Positions 1 to 6,061 of a DNA stretch of 6,834 nucleotides are shown piece by piece (positions within the stretch are counted from its first letter, which is position 1; each line of letters opens with the position of its first letter). The position numbers were made by a program, and so were the translations under genes. The stretch is taken from NCBI GenBank assembly GCA_037144075.1, contig JBAWXM010000291.1, positions 1 through 6,834 of the forward strand, in the 5' to 3' direction. Source of the DNA: CAIPAT01 sp037144075. GTDB taxonomy: Bacteria > Verrucomicrobiota > Lentisphaeria > Victivallales > Victivallaceae. Below the pieces are notes generated by a model. That model was not told the DNA's origin. It was given only the letters and a program-made list of their open reading frames with translations, and made no database searches.

Positions 1-831
1 GAGCAGGACGCAATTTATGCCGGTCATAAGCAGAAAGCTGGCACCATTCGAAAGTTGAAGTCCGAAAAATAGTCCACGTATAACCCAGGCTCCACCCGTA
101 ACGAAAAAGAACAAAGCCAGCGGAATGAATATCTTCATTGGATGAAACATTACGACCAGATAGAATATTTCGGAAACAGTATCAAAGGCTGTTCTAGTAG
201 ATATCGTGCTGACGCCACTTCGACGGCGATTGATGCGGATTGGCTCCTCCAGTACCAGATGCCGGCTGTCGACAAAGAGCAAAAGTATAATATCCGAATA
301 TGCCATGTTATCCGGACAGATTGGCAAGTTCTCCAGCGCCAGATCCCGACGGTACAATTTCATCCCGGAATTCTGGTCGCGCACTGGAACACTCATGATC
401 ATCCTGATCAGGGAACGGATCATGAACTTGCCGAAATTACGATACCACCCGCTGTGATTGTAGCTGTCGGTCGGTCGTCCTCCGACCACCATATCGGCAT
501 TGGCCTCAATCGCCCGGTCAAGCAGATGTTCAACGTCGTCCAGATTATGCTGCCCGTCTGCGTCAATGGTCACGATATAATCGCTCACAGCCGTCAGTAT
601 TCCGGTTTTTATTGCCGCGCCATAGCCGCGATTGAGTTTATGCCTGACTACTTTGACTCTTTCGGAGGCAAAGTCGGATAACAGTTGAGCTGAATTGTCT
701 CGCGAACCGTCATCCACGATTACAAGTTGCCAATCCCGCTCTTCGCATTTTTTTACGATTTCTGGAAATACTGCCGGAATATTATCCGCTTCATTGTAAC
801 ACGGAACTATCACTGTCAATTTTTTATTCAT
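1..831 (-). CDS. GT2 polyprenyl-phosphate glycosyltransferase (DPM1/GtrB/ArnC-like), 3' end cut by window
   Basis: Family 2 glycosyltransferase that by family resemblance transfers a sugar from a nucleotide donor to a polyprenyl phosphate on the cytoplasmic face of the inner membrane. The 277 visible residues show the GT-A fold signatures in order: VIVPCYNEADN near residues 7-17, DDGS at 40-43, the metal-binding DADGQH at 90-95, and DQNSGMKLYRR around 152-162, a segment typical of dolichyl-phosphate-mannose synthase and GtrB-type enzymes. From about residue 232 two hydrophobic stretches begin (232-251 and 263 onward), matching the C-terminal two-helix membrane anchor of GtrB-like proteins; the second is cut by the window edge, so perhaps 30-60 residues are missing. 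The start is the ATG at 829-831, with a GGAG ribosome binding site (complement of 840-843) eight bases upstream. It lies 25 bp downstream of a GT-C membrane glycosyltransferase on the same strand, so the two are probably co-transcribed and act in sequence. The exact sugar cannot be read from the sequence. Confidence 0.9.
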   Translation of the reverse strand, partial: MNKKLTVIVPCYNEADNIPAVFPEIVKKCEERDWQLVIVDDGSRDNSAQLLSDFASERVKVVRHKLNRGYGAAIKTGILTAVSDYIVTIDADGQHNLDDVEHLLDRAIEANADMVVGGRPTDSYNHSGWYRNFGKFMIRSLIRMIMSVPVRDQNSGMKLYRRDLALENLPICPDNMAYSDIILLLFVDSRHLVLEEPIRINRRRSGVSTISTRTAFDTVSEIFYLVVMFHPMKIFIPLALFFFVTGGAWVIRGLFFGLQLSNGASFLLMTGINCVLL

Positions 832-856
832 ACCACATTCTCCATAACAAATAGAA

Positions 857-2452
857 CTATTTACGGCAATAAAGGCGGAACTTACCGGTGAAGGGATGCG
901 TGACCTCACGCAATCGATACTTTACGGCAAAATCATCATGCGGCTCGTCGCCTTGAAAAATAGCAACATCAAAATTATACTGTTCCGCCTGCAATCTGTA
1001 ACTTTTGCAAACTAGACTGTTGTTCGTGATATAAAAACCGGAATAAAAAGCAGCTTCTGCGTAATCACTGTAACAACGCACTCTTCTGTCGCGCTCCCCC
1101 ACTGGCAGGAAATCTGCGGCATGTTGTTTCAGGTAGTAACCGTATTTGGCCTCATCGCATCCGTTTTCCGCCAGCATAAACGACCAGCCATTATGCACTT
1201 GAGCCACTGCTGTTATTAACGCCAGTGAAACAATGATATTCCGCCACAGCCGTTTCCAAGGCCAGGGAAGAGCAAGAATCAAGAACAGCGGCAATAAAGA
1301 AAATGGCAACAGCAACGGGCTGATAAAAGTATAATACCTGTATGATGAACAGTCGGCAAAATACAATATGCAATGCACAAGTATCAAAACAGCTCCGGCG
1401 GAATATTCCAGTCGCCACCCGTCGCGTACAATCTGCGGAATTTCACAGTGGATCAAGTCATAAACCAACCTGTAGCGAAAGACGCAAAATCCAATCCCGA
1501 TTACAGCAAGCGCCAAATAGAGCTCATAAGCACCGCGCATGGCATCGACAAAGACAGCTTTGGCCTGTTTCAAAACATCAAATCCCTGCTTAGATTTGTA
1601 AGCTTGAGCGCTTTCCTGAATGGCTTTGGGATGCGGATAGTCCTGCGGCAGTTTAACTATCTTGTTCATGTGAAAAAAATAATCCATGTAGGGATGATAG
1701 CGCGTATCTAAAGACGGATATCCGGTTTTCTCCATATTGTAAAGTATCCGCGGCATGACCAGCAGAGAGAAAGCGAAAACAACCAGTAAGGAATAGCCAA
1801 TTATCTTCCAGACTTTTCCTGTTGACACCCCATTGCGAATATTCCACAATGCGCCGAGGATTAGCAGGATTACGAAAGTTGCCGAAATAATCAGTCCTTC
1901 CGCACGTGCCAGCGCCAATCCTGCTATTGCGAACGCAAACCATAAGCTCCTCCGGATATTCATCCGCTCATACAAACAGCACAACAGCCAAAAAGATAGA
2001 ATGAAAAAGAAGTTTCGTGCCGATTCCAGCAAACCGGTACAACTGAACCTGATGATTTTAGGGGCTATCGCAAACATAAGACACCCGACCGATGCCCATA
2101 ACGGCGAAACAAATCTTTTCAGTAAAGCATTCAACGGAAAAATAGTGGCAATAAAGAAGACGCAAGAGACAATCATCAATGACTGATAGGCGGAAATACC
2201 GGACAAGGAGACGATGCCGCCTAGTACCATATTCAGAACGGGCAATCCTGGATCCAACGCCAGAGTCCAATCGCCGCGAGCAGCCTCCTGCACGCCAAAC
2301 GCATAACAAAAAGCGACATCGCGGTACATGTTCTGATTAAAAAATATATGCATCAGACTAGACATCACAGCAAAAAACAATGTCAGCCACATGACTTTTC
2401 TTGAATCTGAGAAAAACGATACAACGTATTCATACAGCCTGCCGTAAACCAT
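857..2452 (-). CDS. Polytopic GT-C (ArnT/PMT-like) membrane glycosyltransferase
   Basis: A 531-residue integral membrane protein that looks like a GT-C glycosyltransferase of the ArnT/protein-mannosyltransferase type, using a polyprenyl-phosphate sugar on the periplasmic side. About ten hydrophobic helices are visible, near residues 20-38, 72-110, 116-132, 146-161, 169-200, 215-234, 309-328, 350-366, 374-397 and 403-418. A first extracytoplasmic loop after helix 1 contains YRD (43-45), where the catalytic acidic residue of this superfamily usually sits. The stretch ending in LARAEGL (181-187) is the usual aRpEGl signature after a mid-protein helix. A soluble C-terminal tail of about 110 residues follows, also common in the family. 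The ATG at 2452 has a GAGGG ribosome binding site (complement of 2460-2464) with about seven bases of spacing. The GT2 gene follows 25 bp downstream and probably makes its lipid-linked donor. Acceptor (lipid A, core, O-antigen or protein) is unknown. Sequence identity to a characterised member is not recognisable by eye, so no symbol is given. Confidence 0.8.
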   Translation of the reverse strand: MVYGRLYEYVVSFFSDSRKVMWLTLFFAVMSSLMHIFFNQNMYRDVAFCYAFGVQEAARGDWTLALDPGLPVLNMVLGGIVSLSGISAYQSLMIVSCVFFIATIFPLNALLKRFVSPLWASVGCLMFAIAPKIIRFSCTGLLESARNFFFILSFWLLCCLYERMNIRRSLWFAFAIAGLALARAEGLIISATFVILLILGALWNIRNGVSTGKVWKIIGYSLLVVFAFSLLVMPRILYNMEKTGYPSLDTRYHPYMDYFFHMNKIVKLPQDYPHPKAIQESAQAYKSKQGFDVLKQAKAVFVDAMRGAYELYLALAVIGIGFCVFRYRLVYDLIHCEIPQIVRDGWRLEYSAGAVLILVHCILYFADCSSYRYYTFISPLLLPFSLLPLFLILALPWPWKRLWRNIIVSLALITAVAQVHNGWSFMLAENGCDEAKYGYYLKQHAADFLPVGERDRRVRCYSDYAEAAFYSGFYITNNSLVCKSYRLQAEQYNFDVAIFQGDEPHDDFAVKYRLREVTHPFTGKFRLYCRK

Positions 2453-2499
2453 CTATATTCCCTCAGATTTGTCTATCATTACTGCAAATTCAACATCTA

Positions 2500-2561
2500 T
2501 ACACCGGTCAGCAATTCCGAATGCAAAATAGTTCGCGCTGATCGGAATTGCGTACACCGGT
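2500..2561. repeat. Nested inverted repeat with flanking TACACCGGT direct repeats
   Basis: A perfect 10-bp inverted repeat, GCAATTCCGA at 2511-2520 and TCGGAATTGC at 2542-2551, separated by 21 bases. It is flanked on both sides by the self-complementary hexamer ACCGGT (2503-2508 and 2556-2561), each copy within the nonamer TACACCGGT in direct orientation. The geometry is compatible with a dimeric or tetrameric regulator site, or a cruciform/hairpin in the leader of the leftward operon, starting about 50 bp upstream of its first codon. The repeat itself is certain; its function is inference. Confidence 0.7.
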
Positions 2562-2591
2562 ATAATAACAATCACAAATTATATTCTTTTC

Positions 2592-2620
2592 TTGAAAACA
2601 ATTACATACAGAGTTATTCT
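2592..2620 (+). promoter_or_regulatory. Candidate sigma-70-type promoter for the GT9-waaG operon
   Basis: TTGAAA at 2592-2597 and TATTCT at 2615-2620 are separated by 17 bases; an overlapping TATATT follows at 2620-2625. This would give a 5' leader of about 135 bases containing the AT-only inverted repeat. Four of six bases match the -10 consensus, so this is a plausible but unproven assignment in an AT-rich background. Confidence 0.35.
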
Positions 2621-2650
2621 ATATTCTACGTTGCTAAACCTACAACATTT

Positions 2651-2680
2651 ATTTAAATTTACAAACTCATTAATTTAAAT
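2651..2680. repeat. AT-only inverted repeat in the GT9 leader
   Basis: ATTTAAATT at 2651-2659 and its complement AATTTAAAT at 2672-2680 form a 9-bp inverted repeat with a 12-base loop; each arm also contains the self-complementary ATTTAAAT. It lies about 85 bp upstream of the GT9 start. It could be an AT-rich protein-binding site, but chance in an AT-rich region is a real alternative. Confidence 0.45.
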
Positions 2681-2763
2681 TACTGTATGGACAAGCGGTG
2701 AATCTGATTATATTTTTAGCGAAGCCAAGTTAGAGAAAAACGGGAAAGTGTGTGTAATAATTT

Positions 2764-3813
2764 ATGAACTTTAAACAAGTAGTTGTTTCTCGTCTTCAGA
2801 ACATAGGCGACATGATTGTATTTCTCCCTGCACTCAAGCGTCTGAGAGAAAACCTTCCTGATGCCAGAATTACTTTATTAGGTAAGCATGAAGGAGGCAT
2901 TGAAATTGCTAAACAGTGTCCTTGGATAGACGATATAATAGTGATTCAAAACCGTTCCTTGAGAGAAAAATTACGCATCATTTATAAATTCAGAAAAATG
3001 CATATCGACCTTTTTATTGTTTCTCCGCAGGATCAAGGAAAAGTGCCGTGGGCAGTTATGGGTGGAGCTAAAAAAATTGCAGCATTCCATGATATTTGGG
3101 ATAGAGGGGTTGTCAAGCGCGAAAAATGGAAATGGGGAATTAACATTCCACTGATGTTTGACAGAAATAAAACTGAGACAGAAAACAGTATCAGATTGAT
3201 AGATGCCGCACTTGAGGCATCCGGCGTAAAAGTTGAAAGCCAGCCAGACCTCTATCCGGTTTACGACAATTTCAAACCAGTAACTCCAGCAAAAATCAAC
3301 AAATTGCTCCGTCAATTCAAAAATGATTCAGCATCCTCGATAATTGTTTCTTCTGTAATATCAAAAGGCTCATCAAAAAACTGGCCTGCCGAAAATTATA
3401 TTCTGCTATTTAAAAGGCTTATAAGTAATAACAACGCACAAATCATTCTCATTGGGGCGGAATCAGACACAGACAAGAACAATGAAATCATGAAGTATTT
3501 CAACTCCACCGAAATGATATCTTTTGTCGGCAAATTTTCAATTGACGAGTCTGCCTATCTGATTAAAGAAGCTGATTTATATATTGGCACCGATTCTGGG
3601 CCAGCGCATATTGCATATGCCGTCGGCACCCCTTCGGTTGTCTTTTTCAAAAAAGAAAATGTTGCACGCTGGCTTACCCCGTATAATATTCAAATTAAAA
3701 CAGTTATAATTGCGGAGAATAATGATATCAAATCAATTGCAGAGGAAACTGTCTTTAACGCCTGCCAAAAATTCATCCAAAGCAAAATGTGTACAGGCTT
3801 AAATAATCAATAA
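2764..3813 (+). CDS. GT9 family glycosyltransferase (ADP-heptose:LPS heptosyltransferase type)
   Basis: A 349-residue cytoplasmic GT-B enzyme of family 9, the family of WaaC/WaaF/WaaQ, which add heptose from ADP-heptose to the LPS core. N-terminal domain: a strand followed by NIGDMIVFLPAL (13-24), with Asp16 at the position of the proposed catalytic base. C-terminal nucleotide-sugar domain: KNWP (205-208), then IGTDSGPAH (274-282), the family's hallmark donor-binding loop, followed by AVGTPSVVFF. Length is usual for the family. The start is fixed by an in-frame TAA at 2758-2760 immediately upstream; the next Met (17) would delete the IGD motif. No clear Shine-Dalgarno sequence precedes it. 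The gene is markedly AT-rich (about 33-40% GC in sampled lines against about 55% in a sampled line of waaG), suggesting a separate origin. waaG follows after 16 bp, so they are probably one transcript. Which heptose position it fills, or whether it uses another sugar, cannot be decided. Confidence 0.88.
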   Translation: MNFKQVVVSRLQNIGDMIVFLPALKRLRENLPDARITLLGKHEGGIEIAKQCPWIDDIIVIQNRSLREKLRIIYKFRKMHIDLFIVSPQDQGKVPWAVMGGAKKIAAFHDIWDRGVVKREKWKWGINIPLMFDRNKTETENSIRLIDAALEASGVKVESQPDLYPVYDNFKPVTPAKINKLLRQFKNDSASSIIVSSVISKGSSKNWPAENYILLFKRLISNNNAQIILIGAESDTDKNNEIMKYFNSTEMISFVGKFSIDESAYLIKEADLYIGTDSGPAHIAYAVGTPSVVFFKKENVARWLTPYNIQIKTVIIAENNDIKSIAEETVFNACQKFIQSKMCTGLNNQ

Positions 3814-3829
3814 ATAAAGTTGCGTATTT

Positions 3830-4957
3830 ATGAAACTGGCCTTTTGCATTTTTAAATACTTCCCTTATGGCGGCTTGCAGGGGGATTTCCTGCGCATTGC
3901 GACTGAATGCCTGAGACGCGGACATGAGGTGATTGTTTATACCCGATCATGGGACGGCGTTGTGCCTGAAGGGCTTGACATCCGGCTGATAAAAGCCGGA
4001 GCCTTGACCAATCACGGCAAAGCCATCGCATTTTACAAACAGCTTCGGCATGAACTGCAATCCAGTCGGCCGGCAGGAATAATCGGCTTCAACCGGATAC
4101 CGGGACTTGATGTTTACTTTGCCGGGGATAACTGCCTTGCCGAAAAAGCGGAAAAACGCTTCTTCTACCGGACGTTCAATCCGCGTTACAGAACTTACGC
4201 CTATATGGAAAAGATTATTTTCTCCCCGTCCGCCCATACAGAAATTCTGTATATAGCAGAACCTCAGAAAACCGGTTATATCAAACACTACGCAACTCAA
4301 GCGCAGCGTTTTCATCTGCTGCCGCCGGGAATTCCGGAAGACCGGCGGCGCTCGCCTGAATCAGCCGCGATCCGGGAAATTTTTAGAAAAACGGAGGGCA
4401 TTGCCGCAGATGAACACATCCTGCTTCAAGTCGGATCCGGATTTATCGCCAAAGGGGTTGATCGTTCAATTCGCGCTGTCGCCGCCCTGCCGGATAACGT
4501 GCGCAGAAAAACCAGATTATGGATCGCCGGGAAAGACAATCCGCGAAAATTCATCAAACTGGCTGAAAGCCTTGGCATTGCTTCTCAAGTGGTTTTTCTG
4601 GGAGGACGCAACGATATCCCGGCACTTTTAGCCGGAGCTGACCTGATGATACATCCGGCCATTGATGAAGCGGCCGGCAATGTCCTTCTGGAGGCCATGA
4701 CCGCCGGACTCCCGGTATTATGCACTGCGGCTTGCGGCCATTCTCCATACATAGAAGAATCAGACGCCGGAACGGTGCTGCCCGGCCCATTTTCACAATC
4801 GGAGCTTAATCAGTCACTCCTGGCAATGCTTAACAACAATCTGCCTGCAATCGGCGAAAAAGGCGTAGCGTTCGCCAGGCAGAACAATTTCTACAGCAGA
4901 CACATCGTTGCCGCCGATATTATAGAAAAAGCGATAGCCGCGAAAACAGCGCGGTAA
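3830..4957 (+). CDS. waaG: LPS core UDP-glucose:(heptosyl)LPS alpha-1,3-glucosyltransferase WaaG
   Basis: GT4-family GT-B enzyme of 375 residues that adds the first outer-core glucose to the heptose region of LPS at the inner membrane's cytoplasmic face. The resemblance to Escherichia coli WaaG as I remember it runs along the whole length: KYFPYGGLQGDF (9-20), NHG and PGLDVYFAGD in the N-terminal domain, LPPGI at the linker, QVGS-FIAKGVDRS (200-213) with Lys208 and Arg212 at donor phosphate-binding positions, GRNDIP, and the GT4 E-x7-E pair Glu280/Glu288 within DEAAGNVLLEAMTAGLPVL. Length is essentially that of E. coli WaaG (374). The ATG at 3830 is 16 bp after the GT9 stop. No Shine-Dalgarno sequence is evident, so translation may be coupled or SD-independent. 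The closest alternative is another GT4 core transferase with the same fold. GC content is higher than in the GT9 gene. Confidence 0.9.
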   Translation: MKLAFCIFKYFPYGGLQGDFLRIATECLRRGHEVIVYTRSWDGVVPEGLDIRLIKAGALTNHGKAIAFYKQLRHELQSSRPAGIIGFNRIPGLDVYFAGDNCLAEKAEKRFFYRTFNPRYRTYAYMEKIIFSPSAHTEILYIAEPQKTGYIKHYATQAQRFHLLPPGIPEDRRRSPESAAIREIFRKTEGIAADEHILLQVGSGFIAKGVDRSIRAVAALPDNVRRKTRLWIAGKDNPRKFIKLAESLGIASQVVFLGGRNDIPALLAGADLMIHPAIDEAAGNVLLEAMTAGLPVLCTAACGHSPYIEESDAGTVLPGPFSQSELNQSLLAMLNNNLPAIGEKGVAFARQNNFYSRHIVAADIIEKAIAAKTAR

Positions 4958-5015
4958 GGTTTAGGAGTTGTGAAGAAATAAGTGGTAATTTTATACGCAG
5001 GTATCCGGGAGAAAT

Positions 5016-5030
5016 TCCGGCTTCGCCGGA
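5016..5030. repeat. Hairpin within repeat copy 1: TCCGGC-TTC-GCCGGA
   Basis: A perfect 6-bp stem with a three-base loop, TCCGGC at 5016-5021 and GCCGGA at 5025-5030. No T-tract follows, so it does not look like an intrinsic terminator for waaG. Confidence 0.7.
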
Positions 5031-5036
5031 GAGGAG

Positions 5037-5066
5037 CAAAGCCGCAGCGCTTTGTAACGAAGCGGC
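5037..5066. repeat. Overlapping alternative hairpins within repeat copy 1
   Basis: CAAAGC (5037-5042) can pair with GCTTTG (5049-5054) around a six-base loop. Alternatively GCCGC (5041-5045) can pair with GCGGC (5062-5066), enclosing GCTT/AAGC. The two pairings share bases and are mutually exclusive. Both are visible directly; that either forms in vivo is inference. Confidence 0.5.
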
Positions 5067-5081
5067 GGAACTGGAAGTTCC
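5067..5081. repeat. Hairpin within repeat copy 1: GGAACT-GGA-AGTTCC
   Basis: A perfect 6-bp stem (5067-5072 with 5076-5081) around a GGA loop, the same stem and loop size as the hairpin at 5016-5030. No T-tract follows. Confidence 0.7.
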
Positions 5082-5129
5082 ACGGAGACCACAGTAGAAA
5101 GTGCCAGTTATTTTTGAACCACTCCCTAT

Positions 5130-5135
5130 GGGAGG
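5130..5135 (+). promoter_or_regulatory. Ribosome binding site fixing the sixA start
   Basis: GGGAGG four bases before the ATG at 5140. It argues against the longer reading from GTG 5101 or ATG 5128, whose extra codons lie in or at the edge of the repeat's right terminus and whose residues have no counterpart in SixA. The site abuts the end of the repeat. Confidence 0.75.
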
Positions 5136-5139
5136 CATT

Positions 5140-5619
5140 ATGAAGAAACTTATTATTGTGCGCCATGCACATGCGGTCCACGACGGCACTGCCGATTTCA
5201 AACGTATTCTGACCGAAGACGGACTGGAGGAGGCCGCACAGGCAGGTAAAATCCTGAAAAAGCATGATCTCCTGCCTGATATGATCATTTCCAGTCCGGC
5301 CGCGCGCGCCATGCAGACAGCGAGAAGAGCCGCGCACAAAATGGACTTTCCGGAAGATTTAATTGTTTATGACCGCGAACTCTATGCGGCTGACGAAGAT
5401 GACATGCTGGCCATCATTCATCAAGTGGATGATTCGTGCAAAATATTAATGACAGTCGGCCATAACCCGCCATTGCTGCATCTGGCCAATAATCTGGCTC
5501 CGGAATCCATCAGCTCTTTGCCGCCGGGCGGCGTCATTGTCATCGAGTTCCCGAAAGGATTTTCATGGTCTGACATTAAAGCCGGTTCGGGCATTTCAGT
5601 ATCCGCTCTGAATTTCTGA
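5140..5619 (+). CDS. sixA: SixA-type histidine phosphatase
   Basis: A 159-residue cytoplasmic histidine phosphatase (branch 1, phosphoglycerate-mutase-like) of the SixA family, whose E. coli member removes phosphate from histidine on signalling or PTS phosphocarrier proteins. The protein begins directly with the catalytic strand KKLIIVRHAHA: Arg8 and nucleophilic His9 (RHA in place of the commoner RHG). Next comes the phosphate-pocket SSPAARAMQTA with Arg56, then Glu80 in the DRELY segment, and finally VGHNPPL with His108. This order and the length near 160 are those of SixA. The ATG at 5140 is chosen because of the GGGAGG site and because upstream codons fall in the dispersed repeat. Its 3' end faces folB with only 3 bp between stops. 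No histidine kinase, phosphotransfer domain or PTS gene is nearby, so the substrate is unknown. Confidence 0.87.
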   Translation: MKKLIIVRHAHAVHDGTADFKRILTEDGLEEAAQAGKILKKHDLLPDMIISSPAARAMQTARRAAHKMDFPEDLIVYDRELYAADEDDMLAIIHQVDDSCKILMTVGHNPPLLHLANNLAPESISSLPPGGVIVIEFPKGFSWSDIKAGSGISVSALNF

Positions 5620-5622
5620 TTT

Positions 5623-5973
5623 CTATTTTCTGCGCTCGATACAAACAGCGACGCTGCGGGAGTGTTTCAGCGCGCCGGGTTTGTCAACAGTTATCTTCAC
5701 GCCTCTTACCAGTTCATACTTCAAACAGACAGTTGCGGCCTCTGCCGCCAGACGTTCAAGCAGCAGAAAAGACGAAGATTCCGCCATCGCCAGAATATCA
5801 TTCTCCACCGCCTGATAGTTCACCGTATCGTTAAGATCATCACTGCCGCCGGCGGTTGAAAGGTCGCAATCCAATTCAATATTGAACTCGATTTCCTGTT
5901 TTTTTTGACGTTCTTCTGGTAAAGTTCCAATTATGGACTTTACTTTCAAACATTTTATGATTATTTTATCCAT
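5623..5973 (-). CDS. folB: Dihydroneopterin aldolase
   Basis: A 116-residue cytosolic enzyme of folate synthesis, converting 7,8-dihydroneopterin to 6-hydroxymethyl-7,8-dihydropterin and glycolaldehyde. It shows the family pattern throughout: IIGTLPEERQKKQ (14-26) with the conserved Glu, the D-L-N-D-T-V-NY segment with Tyr53, FLLLERLA (69-76) with the pterin-anchoring Glu73, and VDKPGAL (96-102) with the catalytic Lys98. Length is typical (about 120), and the enzyme normally works as an octamer. The ATG at 5971-5973 has AGGA (complement of 5982-5985) eight bases upstream. No folK, folP or folE lies in the window, so it is not in a folate operon here. FolX (dihydroneopterin triphosphate epimerase) shares the fold and cannot be fully excluded. 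Confidence 0.88.
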   Translation of the reverse strand: MDKIIIKCLKVKSIIGTLPEERQKKQEIEFNIELDCDLSTAGGSDDLNDTVNYQAVENDILAMAESSSFLLLERLAAEAATVCLKYELVRGVKITVDKPGALKHSRSVAVCIERRK

Positions 5974-5990
5974 ATTGTTGTTCCTAAATA

Positions 5991-6005
5991 GATTTGATTT
6001 GATTT
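5991..6005. repeat. Three tandem GATTT units
   Basis: Three perfect head-to-tail copies of GATTT just upstream of the folB ribosome binding site. Short enough to be chance; noted because it lies in the folB 5' leader. Confidence 0.5.
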
Positions 6006-6011
6006 ACATCC

Positions 6012-6041
6012 TTAACCAGTGTTTTACAAGTAGATTATAAA
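6012..6041 (+). promoter_or_regulatory. Candidate promoter for thpR
   Basis: TTAACC at 6012-6017 and TATAAA at 6036-6041, separated by 18 bases, would start transcription near 6048 and give a very short leader before the ATG at 6062. The match to the -35 consensus is partial. Confidence 0.35.
6034..6039 (-). promoter_or_regulatory. Candidate -10 box for folB, overlapping the thpR promoter
   Basis: A perfect TATAAT on the minus strand that shares the central TTATAA with the plus-strand TATAAA. A good -35 box at 17 bases is not visible (TAACAA), so this is tentative. If both are used, the two genes have back-to-back, mutually occluding promoters. Confidence 0.3.
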
Positions 6042-6061
6042 AAATCAACAGGACATTTGTT

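Larger units (their letters stand above)
2453..2763. other. 311-bp AT-rich divergent intergenic region
   Basis: Non-coding stretch between the two divergent glycosyltransferase operons. It carries no plausible ORF or RNA gene that I can recognise. Visible content is a nested inverted repeat at 2500-2561, a promoter-like pair at 2592-2620, and an AT-only inverted repeat at 2651-2680. The region is much more AT-rich than the genes to its left, matching the AT-rich GT9 gene to its right. Confidence 0.75.
4961..5128. repeat. MITE-like dispersed repeat with terminal inverted repeats, copy 1
   Basis: A non-coding element filling almost the whole gap between waaG and sixA. Its left end (4962-4992, beginning TAGGAGTTGTGAAG) and the complement of its right end (5098-5128, beginning TAGGGAGTGG) align with about 23 identities over 31 positions plus one gap, so it has imperfect terminal inverted repeats. 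Both ends finish in TA (4962-4963 and 5127-5128), as expected of elements mobilised by IS630/Tc1-type enzymes, which duplicate TA; that comparison is inference. The interior is GC-rich and holds several hairpins. The left 55 bases recur at 6780-6834, showing that this is a repeat family. No transposase is encoded. The alternative is a structured intergenic repeat of the ERIC/BIME kind. Confidence 0.7.

Noticed and set aside
142..681. Open reading frame of 179 codons on the plus strand
   Set aside because: It lies wholly opposite the GT2 gene, whose motifs on the minus strand are clear; the plus-strand translation resembles no known protein and has no ribosome binding site.
2500..2561. Integron attC recombination site
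   Set aside because: The inverted arms are suggestive, but the terminal core sites (RYYYAAC and GTTRRRY) are absent and there are no cassettes or integrase nearby.
5016..5081. Intrinsic terminator for the GT9-waaG operon
   Set aside because: The hairpins are good but none is followed by a T-tract; the only T-run (5110-5115) is about 30 bases beyond the last stem.
4961..5128. Degenerate transposase fragment
   Set aside because: No frame shows transposase motifs. The region is dominated by short inverted repeats and terminal inverted repeats, better explained as a non-coding element.
5101..5139. GTG-initiated N-terminal extension of sixA
   Set aside because: The 13 extra codons lie in the repeat terminus and the ribosome binding site; the SixA fold begins at the ATG at 5140, which has GGGAGG just upstream.
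4891..5339. Two overlapping minus-strand reading frames of 139-148 codons
   Set aside because: They run through the end of waaG, the dispersed repeat and the start of sixA in antisense. Their translation is low-complexity and arises from the repeat and opposite-strand coding bias.
5600..5640. Bidirectional terminator between convergent sixA and folB
   Set aside because: The stops are 3 bp apart and no inverted repeat with T-tract is visible around the junction.
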